20,557 nucleotides of DNA, taken from the NCBI GenBank assembly GCA_964548535.1, contig CAZJRQ010000036.1:1-20557 (forward strand), read 5' to 3'. A program made the translations under genes and the position numbers. Positions 1-9,271 of this stretch are shown here, in pieces. The notes below the pieces were generated by a model, which was given only the letters and a program-made list of their open reading frames with translations, did not search any database and was not told the DNA's origin. The first letter of the stretch is position 1, and every line of letters starts with the position of its first letter. The stretch comes from CAZJRQ01 sp964548535 (GTDB taxonomy: Bacteria > Bacillota > Clostridia > Oscillospirales > Ruminococcaceae).

Positions 1-630
1 TTTATTGCATCATTAATTAATGCTATATTCGGAATAATTATAGCATGGGTTATGGTTAGGTATGATTTTCCGTTAAAGAGATTTTTTGATGGGTTGATTG
101 AACTTCCGTTTGCACTACCAACAGCAGTGGCGGGAATTACCTTAACACAGCTTTATTCAGATCAAGGCTGGTTTGGTAAACCGCTTGCCGCTTTGGGTAT
201 AAAGGTTTCGTACACTAAACTTGGTATCATAGTTGCTATGGTTTTTATTGGTATACCGTTTGTTGTGCGAGCAATTCAGCCAGTTCTTGAAAAACTTGAC
301 TCGCAGTACGAAGAGGCGGCGACAATGCTTGGTGCGAGCAGAGCTCAGACTTTTAGGAAGGTTATTTTACCTGAGATTTTACCAGCGACTTTAACAGGAT
401 TTGGATTAGCTTTTGCAAGAGTTTTGGGCGAGTATGGAAGTGTTATTTTTATAGCAGGAAATATTCCATATGAGACAGAAGTTACATCGCTAATGATTAT
501 GAATAAATTGCAGGAGTTTAATTATAACGGTGCAACAGCAATTGCACTTACAATGCTGGTTGTGGCATTTGTGATTTTGCTGATAATCAATACAATTCAA
601 GTCAAAACAAGCAAATACATAAAGGAGTGA
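1..630 (+). CDS. cysT: Sulfate ABC transporter permease CysT (CysU), 5' end missing
   Basis: Inner-membrane permease that pairs with CysW to form the channel for sulfate or thiosulfate import. The reading frame is open from base 1, so the Met codon at 52 is internal and the start lies left of the window; 209 residues are visible. Several hydrophobic membrane segments are present. The cytoplasmic loop that docks on the ATPase is seen as EEAATMLGAS followed by a LGEYGSV segment, the binding-protein-dependent permease signature. The gene sits 7 bases before cysW, and cysA follows. Sulfate rather than molybdate is inferred from the APS reductase and ATP sulfurylase genes downstream. The sulfate-binding protein is not in the window and may lie to the left. 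Confidence 0.93.
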   Translation, partial: FIASLINAIFGIIIAWVMVRYDFPLKRFFDGLIELPFALPTAVAGITLTQLYSDQGWFGKPLAALGIKVSYTKLGIIVAMVFIGIPFVVRAIQPVLEKLDSQYEEAATMLGASRAQTFRKVILPEILPATLTGFGLAFARVLGEYGSVIFIAGNIPYETEVTSLMIMNKLQEFNYNGATAIALTMLVVAFVILLIINTIQVKTSKYIKE

Positions 631-637
631 TAGGCTA

Positions 638-1462
638 ATGGAAAAGAAAAAACAAGGCGGCGGTCCTGTTAAATACATCCTAATTGCACTTACAATTTTG
701 TTTTTGACTGTAATGCTTATCGTGCCTTTAATTGTGGTTATTAGAGAGGCTTTTCGTGACGGAGTTGATACATTTGTAAAGGCTGTAACTGATACTTATA
801 CAATAAAAGCTTTGCAACTTACTTTGATTGCGACAGCTTTCGCAGTAGTCGTGAATATAGTTTTTGGACTTTTCGCAGCGTGGGCGATTACAAGATTTCA
901 GTTTAAGGGCAAGAGATTTTTAATAACATTAATTGACATACCTTTCGCAGTGTCGCCAGTAATTGCAGGTCTAGTATTCATCTTAACATTTGGACGAATC
1001 GGCTGGGCAAAGCCTATTGTTGACTATTTTGGAGTCGACATTGTTTTCGCAACACCTGGAATAGTTCTAGCAACAATATTTGTTACTTTTCCATTTATTA
1101 CTCGTGAGATTATTCCAGTGTTAAATTCAATAGGTACAAATGAAGAAGAGGCAGCATCACTTATGGGTGCTAAAGGATTTGAGATTTTTAGAAAGATTAC
1201 TTTTCCTCATGTTAAATGGGCATTTTTATACGGCGTGATATTGTGTTCAGCAAGAGCTATTGGCGAATTTGGAGCGGTTTCAGTAGTTTCTGGACATTTA
1301 AGAGGAAAGACGAATACTTTGCCTTTGCATATTGAAATTTTGCAGAATGAATATCATTATACTGAAGCTTTTGCGGTATCAACAATTTTGGTTGCTCTTG
1401 CAATTTTAATGTTGGTATTTAAAAATATCGTTGAGTACAAGGGTAAAAAAGGGGGCGAGTAA
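638..1462 (+). CDS. cysW: Sulfate ABC transporter permease CysW
   Basis: Second membrane subunit of the sulfate importer, 274 residues, the usual length for CysW. The N-terminus is a short lysine-rich stretch followed by a long hydrophobic segment, then further membrane segments. The ATPase-docking loop reads EEAASLMGAKGFEIFRKI and is followed by ARAIGEFGAV, matching the CysW consensus. An AGGAG ribosome site overlaps the end of cysT, about 10 bases before the ATG. The stop codon abuts the cysA start directly, so the two genes are probably translationally coupled. Family assignment is firm. The substrate (sulfate, possibly also thiosulfate) rests on the family and neighbours. Confidence 0.94.
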   Translation: MEKKKQGGGPVKYILIALTILFLTVMLIVPLIVVIREAFRDGVDTFVKAVTDTYTIKALQLTLIATAFAVVVNIVFGLFAAWAITRFQFKGKRFLITLIDIPFAVSPVIAGLVFILTFGRIGWAKPIVDYFGVDIVFATPGIVLATIFVTFPFITREIIPVLNSIGTNEEEAASLMGAKGFEIFRKITFPHVKWAFLYGVILCSARAIGEFGAVSVVSGHLRGKTNTLPLHIEILQNEYHYTEAFAVSTILVALAILMLVFKNIVEYKGKKGGE

Positions 1463-2524
1463 GTGTACGTTGAGCTAAAAAATATAAACAAAACTTTCGG
1501 AGATTTTAAGGCATCAGACAATGTCAGCTTTGGAATAGAAAAAGGAAAACTAATTGGTTTTCTAGGACCAAGTGGCGGAGGAAAGACTACTATTTTGCGA
1601 ATCATTGCAGGTCTTGAAAATCCTGATAGCGGTGATATTTATGTTGACGGAAAGCGAATTAATGATGTAGAGCCGTCAAAAAGAGGAATCGGTTTTGTTT
1701 TTCAAAACTATGCGCTTTTTAGGTATATGACAGTTTTTGATAATATTGCATTCGGTCTTAAAATTCAAAAGAAGCCTAAAAATGAAATTAAAGAACGCGT
1801 AACCGAGCTTATTAAGCTTACTGGACTAGAGGGACTTGAAAAAAGATATCCAGGACAGCTTTCAGGCGGTCAAAGACAGAGAGTTGCTTTTGCAAGAGCG
1901 TTAGCGCCTAATCCACAGCTTTTACTTCTTGATGAGCCGTTTGCTGCAATTGATGCAAAAATTAGGCAGGAGCTTAGAAGTTGGCTAAAAGAAACTATCG
2001 AAAAGCTAGGGATAACAAGTATTTTTGTAACTCATGATCAGGATGAGGCAATTGAGGTTGCAGATGAAATTATTATAATTAATAATGGAAGTGTTGAGCG
2101 AAAGGGCACACCGATAGACATTTACAAAAATCCTGAAAATGAGTTTGTCGCTAAGTTTATTGGACAGACTTCAACTATAACAAATCCTAATTCTTACAAA
2201 GGTTTTGAGAGTTATGAAAGTCTTGAGAATGCGATTGTACGTCCTGAGTTTATCAAGGCGATTAAGCTGGACGAACAAAATCAGTATGAGAAATCTGCTG
2301 AGACTGGTGTAGTGTTGGAAACGTATTTTAGGGGCAGCTATACCGAAATAAAGGTGGATGTTAAGGGGAATATTTTTACAGCAAATCGTTCACTTGAGGA
2401 CAGTATAATTGAAAAAGGCGAGAGCGTAAAGGTGCTTATTTACCGAATGTATGCCTTTGGTGATAGTGAAACAACAATATGGAACAACAAGTCAATTGAC
2501 GATTCATCAATGATTTATATTTAG
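1463..2524 (+). CDS. cysA: Sulfate ABC transporter ATP-binding protein CysA
   Basis: ATPase that powers the CysTW channel on the cytoplasmic face. It starts at a GTG directly after the cysW stop, with a GGGGG ribosome site inside the cysW end. All ATPase motifs are intact: Walker A GPSGGGKTT at residues 35-43, Q-loop Q81, signature LSGGQ at 133-137, Walker B LLLLDEP at 153-159 and H-loop H191. Residues from about 240 to 353 form the extra C-terminal domain of this ATPase class (TOBE-like), which in relatives is regulatory. The length of 353 is normal for CysA. It could act on molybdate instead, but the operon context makes sulfate much more likely. Confidence 0.93.
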   Translation: MYVELKNINKTFGDFKASDNVSFGIEKGKLIGFLGPSGGGKTTILRIIAGLENPDSGDIYVDGKRINDVEPSKRGIGFVFQNYALFRYMTVFDNIAFGLKIQKKPKNEIKERVTELIKLTGLEGLEKRYPGQLSGGQRQRVAFARALAPNPQLLLLDEPFAAIDAKIRQELRSWLKETIEKLGITSIFVTHDQDEAIEVADEIIIINNGSVERKGTPIDIYKNPENEFVAKFIGQTSTITNPNSYKGFESYESLENAIVRPEFIKAIKLDEQNQYEKSAETGVVLETYFRGSYTEIKVDVKGNIFTANRSLEDSIIEKGESVKVLIYRMYAFGDSETTIWNNKSIDDSSMIYI

Positions 2525-2551
2525 CAAATTTTAATGATAGGGTGCTTTGAT

Positions 2552-4207
2552 ATGAAAACAGTAAAGATTACAACAGATGTATTAATTATCGGCGGCGGAA
2601 CTGCTGGCTGTTATGCGGCTTTGACATTAGCTGATAAGTCAGAGAATATACAGATAGTGGTTGCAGAAAAAGCTAACATCAAGCGAAGCGGTTGCTTGGC
2701 AGCTGGAGTTAATGCTATAAACGCATATATTTGCGAGGGCAGAAAACCTGAGGATTATGTTGAGTATGCAAAAAAAGATGCTGACCAAATTGTCAGGGAA
2801 GATTTGCTTCTTTCAATGTCGGAGGGCCTTAATAAGGTTACTAGGAAGTTAGAAGAGCTTGGACTTGTTATTCTTAAAGATAAGAACGGTAAATATGCTG
2901 AGCGTGGAAATCGTAACATAAAAATCAACGGCGAAAACATAAAGCCGATTTTGGCGAATGCAGTACAAAAAAGTAAAAATATTACCGTAATCAATCACAT
3001 AAACATAACCGATTATGTTGTCAAGGACGGCGAAATTATTGGAGCATATGGCTTTGGTGTTAATGATGACAGTTTCTATGTGATTGAATCAAAATCGGTA
3101 ATCTGTGCAACAGGAGGAGCGGCTGGATTATACAGACCGAATAATCCAGGATTCTCAAGGCACAAAATGTGGTATCCGCCATTTAATACAGGAGCGGGTT
3201 ACTCAATGGGTATCCGCGCTGGTGCAGAGATGACAACTTTTGAGATGAGATTTATTGCATTAAGATGTAAAGACACAATTGCTCCTACTGGAACAATCGC
3301 TCAGGGTGTTGGTGCAAAGCAGGTAAATGTGCTTTCTGAAAATTATGAAAGTAAGTATGGTATTACAACTTCAGAACGTGTTTATGGAACGGTTAAAGAA
3401 AATAGTGATGGTAAAGGTCCTTGTTACCTACAAACTAAGGGTATATCTAAAGAACAGGATAAAGAGCTTATAAATGCGTATTTCAACATGGCACCAAGTC
3501 AAGCACTAAAGTGGATAGAGAGCGGTAAAATGCCATCAGAGCAGAGCGTTGAAATTGAGGGAACTGAACCGTATATTGTAGGCGGTCATACAGCTAGCGG
3601 ATATTGGGTTGACAATAATCGCAGAACAACAATTGCTGGCTTGTATGCTGCTGGAGATGTAGCTGGTGGATGTCCGCAAAAGTATGTTACTGGTGCATTA
3701 GTTGAGGGCGAGATTGCGGCTTTAGATTCTGCTGAGTACATAAAAGGTAAAACGTATACTGCAATTTCAGATGATGAGATTCTTAACAAAAAGAAAGAGT
3801 ATGAAGATTTTCTAAGCAATGAGTATGCAAAATTTTCAGCTGAACAGCTTGAAGATGCTATGCAAAAGATTATGGATACCTATGCTGGCGGTATTGGTGC
3901 TAGATATCAGTATAATGAAGAACAGCTTAGAATGGCTGATGATAAGATTAGGGCGATTATAAAGCTGTCAGAAAATCTATCTGCTAAAGATAATTATGAG
4001 CTTATGCAAGTTTATGAACTTAAAGAAAGACTTGTAGTTTGTCTAAGTGTTATAGCCCATTTAAAGGCGCGAAAAGAAACAAGGTGGCACAGCTTTGCTG
4101 AAAATCTTGACTATCCGAAAAAAGATGATGAATGGCTAAAATATGTCAATTCTGTCTATGAAGACGGCGAGCTTAAAATAATCTATAGGGATTTAGTTAA
4201 GCTTTAA
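2552..4207 (+). CDS. aprA: Adenylylsulfate (APS) reductase alpha subunit, AprA-type flavoprotein
   Basis: Flavoprotein of the fumarate reductase family that reduces APS to sulfite and AMP with electrons from AprB. I chose ATG 2552 (551 residues) because AGGGTG sits 7 bases ahead of it; the in-frame ATG at 2534 has no ribosome site. The FAD dinucleotide motif GGGTAG is at residues 14-19, and EKANIKRSG at 39-47 matches AprA closely. The segment EMRFIALRCKDTIAPTG at 231-247 and GGHTASG near H346 correspond to the Arg and His active-site regions of AprA. The protein is shorter than the 600-plus residues usual in sulfate reducers. AprB follows directly, then cysDN, so it probably serves assimilation here. 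Other members of the flavoprotein family are possible but unlikely in this context. Confidence 0.88.
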   Translation: MKTVKITTDVLIIGGGTAGCYAALTLADKSENIQIVVAEKANIKRSGCLAAGVNAINAYICEGRKPEDYVEYAKKDADQIVREDLLLSMSEGLNKVTRKLEELGLVILKDKNGKYAERGNRNIKINGENIKPILANAVQKSKNITVINHINITDYVVKDGEIIGAYGFGVNDDSFYVIESKSVICATGGAAGLYRPNNPGFSRHKMWYPPFNTGAGYSMGIRAGAEMTTFEMRFIALRCKDTIAPTGTIAQGVGAKQVNVLSENYESKYGITTSERVYGTVKENSDGKGPCYLQTKGISKEQDKELINAYFNMAPSQALKWIESGKMPSEQSVEIEGTEPYIVGGHTASGYWVDNNRRTTIAGLYAAGDVAGGCPQKYVTGALVEGEIAALDSAEYIKGKTYTAISDDEILNKKKEYEDFLSNEYAKFSAEQLEDAMQKIMDTYAGGIGARYQYNEEQLRMADDKIRAIIKLSENLSAKDNYELMQVYELKERLVVCLSVIAHLKARKETRWHSFAENLDYPKKDDEWLKYVNSVYEDGELKIIYRDLVKL

Positions 4208-4260
4208 AGCTTGAATTACTTTTATTTATGAAAGGGCAAACGTAAGGTTTGGGTGAAATT

Positions 4261-4563
4261 ATGAGCATTGCGATAGAAAAAAGCAAGTGTATAGGTTGCG
4301 GGGCTTGTGTCGAGGCTTGTCCTGGAAATCTTCTGAAAATCGGCGATGACGGCAAGGCTTTTACTAGATGTGAAAAGGACTGTTGGGGCTGTACAGCTTG
4401 CGTAAAGGAATGTAAGTTTTCGGCTATTAAGTTTTACTTAGGTGCTGATATTGGCGGTATGGGCAGCAGTATTCATACGCAAGAGCAGGGAGATATTCTT
4501 TCTTGGATAATTGAAAAGTCGGATGGTGAAGTTTCAAGAATTGATATCGACAAAAAAGAGGCC
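4261..4563 (+). CDS. aprB: APS reductase beta subunit, AprB-type ferredoxin
   Basis: Small two-cluster iron-sulfur protein that passes electrons to AprA. It starts at ATG 4261 with GGGTGA just upstream; a TTG 12 bases earlier is in frame but lies inside that ribosome site. Cluster one is bound by C10, C13, C16 and C20. Cluster two is C41-WG-C44-TA-C47-VKE-C51, very close to the AprB consensus; an extra C37 precedes it. The C-terminal half carries no cysteines and resembles the AprB tail that wraps around AprA. At about 100 residues it is shorter than the roughly 150 of dissimilatory AprB, in step with the short AprA. Confidence 0.88.
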
Positions 4564-4614
4564 AATCATTACTAATTGTTATTGATAGGAAAATTATATA
4601 AAGAGGTGCGACGT

Positions 4615-5505
4615 ATGGACCATTTAGATGAATTAGAGGCAGAAGCAATATACATAATCAGAGAGGTTGCGGCGGAGTGTGAAAAGCCAGTTATGCTTTA
4701 CTCAATAGGTAAAGACAGCTCGGTAATGCTGCATTTGGCTTTGAAGGCTTTTTATCCTGAAAAACCACCTTTCCCATTTATGCACATTGATACAACTTGG
4801 AAATTTAAAGAGATGATTGATTTCAGAGATAGAACTGCTAAAAAGCTTGGAATTGAAATGTTAGTTTACAGCAACGAACAGGGAATAAAGGACGGCATTA
4901 ATCCGTTTGACCATGGTTCTGCTTATACAGATATTATGAAAACTCAGGCACTTAAACAGGGACTTAACAAGTATGGATTTACTGCGGCTTTCGGTGGCGG
5001 CAGACGTGACGAGGAAAAGTCTAGAGCTAAGGAGAGAATTTTTTCCTTTAGAAATGAGGCTCACGCTTGGGATCCTAAAAATCAGCGTCCAGAGATGTGG
5101 AAACTTTACAACACTAAGATTGAAAAGGGAGAGAGCATACGAGTATTCCCGATTTCAAACTGGACTGAAAAGGATATTTGGGAGTACATTAAGCGTGAAA
5201 ATATTGACATTGTACCTCTTTATTTTGCAGATGAGCGACCAGTTGTTTATCGTGACGGAAATATTATCATGATTGATGATGACAGATTCAAACTACGTGA
5301 CGGCGAAAAAATAGAGCATAAAAAGGTTAGATTTAGAACACTTGGCTGTTATCCGCTAACTGGCGGCTGTGAGTCTGACGCTAAAAATCTTGATGAAATT
5401 ATTGAGGAAACCTTGAGTGCGGTTGAGTCTGAACGTACTACAAGAGTTATCGATAACGAGGCGGCTGGCAGTATGGAGAGAAGAAAAAGGGAAGGATATT
5501 TTTGA
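4615..5505 (+). CDS. cysD: Sulfate adenylyltransferase subunit 2, CysD
   Basis: Catalytic subunit of ATP sulfurylase, which makes APS and pyrophosphate from sulfate and ATP, driven by GTP hydrolysis in CysN. Start chosen at ATG 4615 (296 residues), preceded 6 bases earlier by AGAGGTG; the longer frame from 4576 lacks a ribosome site and begins with non-conserved residues. The PP-loop SIGKDS is at residues 30-35, and the FGGGRRDEEKSRAKER stretch is the classical CysD motif. The C-terminus ends in RRKREGYF, as in other CysD proteins. Length agrees with the family (about 300). It is followed with one spare base by cysN. Confidence 0.96.
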   Translation: MDHLDELEAEAIYIIREVAAECEKPVMLYSIGKDSSVMLHLALKAFYPEKPPFPFMHIDTTWKFKEMIDFRDRTAKKLGIEMLVYSNEQGIKDGINPFDHGSAYTDIMKTQALKQGLNKYGFTAAFGGGRRDEEKSRAKERIFSFRNEAHAWDPKNQRPEMWKLYNTKIEKGESIRVFPISNWTEKDIWEYIKRENIDIVPLYFADERPVVYRDGNIIMIDDDRFKLRDGEKIEHKKVRFRTLGCYPLTGGCESDAKNLDEIIEETLSAVESERTTRVIDNEAAGSMERRKREGYF

Positions 5506-5506
5506 T

Positions 5507-7207
5507 ATGAATAGTTTATTGAAATTTATAACCTGCGGTAGTGTTGATGACGGTAAATCTACACTTATCGGACATATTCTTTATGATTCAAAACTTCTCT
5601 ATGCTGATCAGGAAAAGGCTTTGGAGCTTGATAGTAAGGTTGGCAGCCGTGAGGGTGAGATTGACTATTCACTGCTTCTTGACGGCCTTATGGCTGAAAG
5701 AGAGCAGGGTATTACAATTGACGTTGCCTATCGGTATTTCACTACAAATGCAAGAAGTTTTATTGTTGCTGATACACCAGGTCATGAAGAATATACAAGA
5801 AATATGGCAGTTGGAGCATCATTTGCAGATTTATCAATAATTCTTATAAATGCAAAAGAAGGCGTTTTGGTTCAGACTAGACGTCACGCTAGAATTTGTT
5901 CTCTAATGGGAATTAAGCACTTTGTATTTGCTGTAAATAAAATCGATTTGGTTGATTATAGCGAACAGCGTTTTAACGAAGTTGTCGCACAGATTGATGA
6001 GCTTGTTAAGGAACTTTCGCTTGAAAATGTAAAGATAATTCCTGTTTCAGCTACTGTTGGAGATAATGTCACAACACGTTCTGAAAACACTCCATGGTAT
6101 GACGGCGGATCGCTTTTGGAATATCTTGAAGGTATTAATGTTTCAGAGACTGCTGAAAAAGGTTTTTATATGCCAATTCAGAGAGTTTGCCGTCCTAATC
6201 ATACATTCAGAGGTTTTCAGGGACAGATTGAATCAGGAAGCGTTGCGGTTGATGATGAAATTATCACTTATCCTAGCAATGAGAAAGCTAAGGTTAAGAG
6301 TATTCTTGTTACCGATAAAGATGCAGATACAGCTAAGGTTGGTCAGCCGGTAACAATTCAGCTTGACAGAGAAGTTGACGTTTCGAGAGGCTGTGTATTT
6401 GCGAAAAGCGCTGATATTTCGCTTACAAATAGTTTTGAAACAACACTTTTGTGGATGGATGAACAGGAATTGCACGTTGGCAAGGAATATTTTGTAAAGC
6501 TAGGGACAAAGCTTTTGATAGGTACTGTTGAAAAGCTGGATTACAAGATTGATGTAAATACTGGAAAACATGAACGATCTGAAAATTTGACTAAGAATGA
6601 AATTGGCAGAGTATCAATAACGGTTTCACAGGTAATTGCAGTAGATTTGTTTGAGCATCACAAAACTCTTGGTGAGTTGATTTTGATTGACAGAGTAACA
6701 AATATGACAGCTGCTTGCGGTGTTGTAGATTTGGTTAATGATATTGCAAAAGAAAAAATATCGTACGCTTTTGAGAATGGTGATTTAAAAGCAAGAGGTG
6801 ATATTTTTGAAGAGTACTATTATAATGTTGACAGCAAAAACATCAGCAAAAAGAAGCAAAGTGGTGTAGTTTACAAAATCGGAGATGCTTTGCCACTGAA
6901 GGGTGAAAGCTATGAATATCCTGAAAACGTCGATATTTTAGTAATTCGTGATAATATCGCTATTACTGTTAGAGATAGTAAAGTACTTGACATATTGAGC
7001 CTGGAGAATTATAATTATAATGGTATTTCACTAATTAATGGACGTGGTTTTGAGATTAAGGCAAAATCACAGCAGGAAGTTGAAGCATTTTTGAATGAAG
7101 AAAAAAAACTTAATAATAGTCAGATGGCTGAATTTATGAACAAGTGGATTGCTTTTGATACTTATAGAAAAGTAGTTTTTACTGATGAGTATATAGGTGT
7201 TTTGTAA
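5507..7207 (+). CDS. cysN: Sulfate adenylyltransferase subunit 1, CysN, with a C-terminal extension
   Basis: GTPase subunit of ATP sulfurylase. Start set at ATG 5507, one base after the cysD stop with GAAGGA 10 bases upstream; this leaves 566 residues. GTP-binding motifs are clear: G1 GSVDDGKST at 11-19, DTPGH at 89-93 and NKID at 144-147, followed by EF-Tu-like beta-barrel domains to about residue 410. Residues from about 412 to 566 are extra compared with stand-alone CysN (about 475). This tail is not the APS kinase CysC often fused here: no GxxGxGKS P-loop is seen. No PAPS-using enzyme is present either, which fits an APS-reductase route. The tail's role is unknown to me. Confidence 0.94.
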   Translation: MNSLLKFITCGSVDDGKSTLIGHILYDSKLLYADQEKALELDSKVGSREGEIDYSLLLDGLMAEREQGITIDVAYRYFTTNARSFIVADTPGHEEYTRNMAVGASFADLSIILINAKEGVLVQTRRHARICSLMGIKHFVFAVNKIDLVDYSEQRFNEVVAQIDELVKELSLENVKIIPVSATVGDNVTTRSENTPWYDGGSLLEYLEGINVSETAEKGFYMPIQRVCRPNHTFRGFQGQIESGSVAVDDEIITYPSNEKAKVKSILVTDKDADTAKVGQPVTIQLDREVDVSRGCVFAKSADISLTNSFETTLLWMDEQELHVGKEYFVKLGTKLLIGTVEKLDYKIDVNTGKHERSENLTKNEIGRVSITVSQVIAVDLFEHHKTLGELILIDRVTNMTAACGVVDLVNDIAKEKISYAFENGDLKARGDIFEEYYYNVDSKNISKKKQSGVVYKIGDALPLKGESYEYPENVDILVIRDNIAITVRDSKVLDILSLENYNYNGISLINGRGFEIKAKSQQEVEAFLNEEKKLNNSQMAEFMNKWIAFDTYRKVVFTDEYIGVL

Positions 7208-7254
7208 GATTTGGCATTTTATAAATAAAATTAATTGATGAGGTAAGAAATAAT

Positions 7255-8289
7255 ATGATAAATATAAAGAAATCTTTTTTTGCAATAGTTGCAGCAACAA
7301 TGCTAGTATTAACTGGGGTAGGATGTGCAAAGGAGGAAAGTTCGTCAAAGCTAGATAATAGCTCTGCAATTTCTTCAAGCAGTGCAGATAAATCTGATGA
7401 TAGCAGTGATAGAGCATCTGATAAAGATTTTCAAGAATACAAATTTACTGATTCATTAGGCAATGAAATTGTACTGGAGCAAAGACCTGAAACTGTAGTA
7501 TCGCTTGAGGGTTCATATTCTGAAATTTGGCTTTTGGCAGGCGGTGAACTTGCAGGAGTTACTGAGGATGTAATTAGCGAACGAAATTTTCTAAATGAAG
7601 GCGATGCTAAGGTAATTGGAAGTTTAACAAGTGTTGATGTTGAGCAAGTAATTGAGCTTGCACCAGACCTTGTTATAGTTTCATCAGAGCAGCCAGCGCA
7701 CGAAAAGGTTGCAAAACAGCTTGAAGACGCAGGACTTACCGTTGCATATTTCAAGGTTAATTTCTTTGATGAGTATTTAAGTATGTTGAAAATCTGCACA
7801 GATATTACGGGCAGAGAGGATTTGTATCAAACGAACGGTCTTGATGTTCAAAAGCAAATTGATGAAGTAATTGCAAAGGTTAATGATGTTGAGGATAAGC
7901 CAAGTATTCTATTCCTAAGGGCATTTACTAAAAAAGCTCCAGCAAAAAAATCTGACAACATGACTGGTAAAATGCTTGCAGATTTGGGTGCAGATAATAT
8001 TGCTGAACGTCATGATTCTCTTTTGGGAGATTTAAACATTGAGGAAGTTGTGTCAGAAGATCCAGATTTCATATTTGTAACAACATTGGGCGATCAAGAA
8101 ACAGTGCTTAATGCACTTGATAAACGAACTAATAATGATCCAGCTTGGAATAATCTTTCAGCTATAAAGAACGATAATTATTACGTTCTGCCAAAGGATT
8201 TGTTCCACTATAAGCCTAATGCAAGATGGGGAGAAAGCTATGAGTACCTCGCAAAAATCCTTTACCCTGAAGTCTTTGAAGCAGAATAA
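7255..8289 (+). CDS. FecB/BtuF-type substrate-binding lipoprotein of an ABC importer
   Basis: Extracellular solute receptor, 344 residues. The N-terminus is a lipoprotein signal ending in LTGVGC, so C24 is the likely lipidated cysteine (the -3 residue is Gly, slightly off consensus). A Ser/Asp-rich flexible linker covers roughly residues 28-58. The body has the two-lobe binding-protein pattern of the siderophore/haem/cobalamin class: QRPETVVSLEGSYSEIWLLAG near the start and a lobe-swap region with FLRAFTKK. GAGGTAAG lies ahead of the ATG. It overlaps the permease gene by 50 bases. The ligand cannot be told from sequence; an iron compound or corrinoid is the family default, and demand for iron by the operon's Fe-S and sirohaem enzymes is a plausible reason for its place here. 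Confidence 0.86.
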   Translation: MINIKKSFFAIVAATMLVLTGVGCAKEESSSKLDNSSAISSSSADKSDDSSDRASDKDFQEYKFTDSLGNEIVLEQRPETVVSLEGSYSEIWLLAGGELAGVTEDVISERNFLNEGDAKVIGSLTSVDVEQVIELAPDLVIVSSEQPAHEKVAKQLEDAGLTVAYFKVNFFDEYLSMLKICTDITGREDLYQTNGLDVQKQIDEVIAKVNDVEDKPSILFLRAFTKKAPAKKSDNMTGKMLADLGADNIAERHDSLLGDLNIEEVVSEDPDFIFVTTLGDQETVLNALDKRTNNDPAWNNLSAIKNDNYYVLPKDLFHYKPNARWGESYEYLAKILYPEVFEAE

Positions 8290-9271
8290 GACATTTGTAA
8301 TTATATTTAGTTTAGCTTTATTGGTGCTTTTAACCTTGCTTAGCATTTCAATGGGTTCGGTTAAAATTCCAATTAAAGATATAGCAAAAATAGCAGCTGG
8401 CGGAGAGGTTGATAAGAAATTTGAAACGATAATTCTCCACGTAAGACTGCCGAGAACACTTGCAGCAATTTTGGCAGGTGCGGCACTTACTACATCAGGT
8501 GCGATTTTGCAAAATGTTTTAAATAACACTCTTGCTGCACCAAATATTGTTGGTGTAAACTCTGGTGCGGGTTTGTTTGTAGTTTTACTAGCAGCGCTTT
8601 TTCCGCAGTATACTGAATATACTCCTTTAGCAGCATTTTGTGGTGCTATTATTGCGGTTTGTTTTGTATATTTTTTATCAAAAGCAACAGGCGCATCGAG
8701 AACTACTACGGTTTTGGCTGGTGTTGCGGTTTCTTCCTTTTGCACAGCGATTTCTGACACGGTTATCACTACTTTTCCTGACATTACAATCAATCGAACA
8801 GCTTTTTCGATTGGCAGTTATGCGGGAATCACAATGTCAATGCTTAAGTTTCCAGCGATTTTGATTGTAATTGGATTAGTACTTTCTATTGTGTTTTCAT
8901 TTGAGCTTAACATTCTAGCGCATGGTGAGGAGCAGGCGAAATCACTTGGTCTTCGCACAGGGATTATGAAAGCAGTTTATTTTTCAATAGTCGCTATTTT
9001 AGCTGGAAGTGCTGTTAGCTTTGCTGGTTTAGTTTCGTTTGTTGGATTGATTGTTCCGCACATTGTAAGAACTTTTACTGGTAATGACAACCGTTATTTA
9101 ATTCCGCTTTGCATAATTTGTGGTGCTTCATTTTCTCTGTTTTGTGATATTATTGCTAGAACTTTTTTTGCTCCTTTTGAAATTCCAGTTGGTATAGTAA
9201 TGTCATTTATAGGTGCTCCATTCTTTATTTATCTTTTGATGAAAAAGAGAAGGAGGTTTGAGAATGATTAG
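8240..9271 (+). CDS. FecCD/BtuC-type ABC permease
   Basis: Membrane channel of the importer, 343 residues, rich in hydrophobic helices (about ten expected for the family). Start chosen at ATG 8240 because GGGGAG lies 6 bases upstream; an ATG at 8219 is in frame but lacks a ribosome site. Family signatures are visible: VRLPRTLAAILAGAALTTSGAILQ near residues 55-80, then GVNSGAGLF, LGLRTG and GLVSFVGLIVPHIVR. These define the iron-siderophore/haem/cobalamin permeases, not the CysTW type. One gene only, so it should act as a homodimer. It overlaps the 3' end of the binding-protein gene and the 5' end of the ATPase gene, indicating a tight translational unit. Confidence 0.92.
   Translation: MSTSQKSFTLKSLKQNKTFVIIFSLALLVLLTLLSISMGSVKIPIKDIAKIAAGGEVDKKFETIILHVRLPRTLAAILAGAALTTSGAILQNVLNNTLAAPNIVGVNSGAGLFVVLLAALFPQYTEYTPLAAFCGAIIAVCFVYFLSKATGASRTTTVLAGVAVSSFCTAISDTVITTFPDITINRTAFSIGSYAGITMSMLKFPAILIVIGLVLSIVFSFELNILAHGEEQAKSLGLRTGIMKAVYFSIVAILAGSAVSFAGLVSFVGLIVPHIVRTFTGNDNRYLIPLCIICGASFSLFCDIIARTFFAPFEIPVGIVMSFIGAPFFIYLLMKKRRRFEND

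Noticed and set aside
6740..7207. CysN tail as a fused APS kinase (CysC)
   Set aside because: No GxxGxGKS P-loop or other kinase motif is present in the tail.
8158..8793. A 211-residue open frame on the minus strand
   Set aside because: It lies entirely antisense to the binding-protein end and the FecCD-type permease gene, which have strong family motifs. No ribosome site or recognisable domain.
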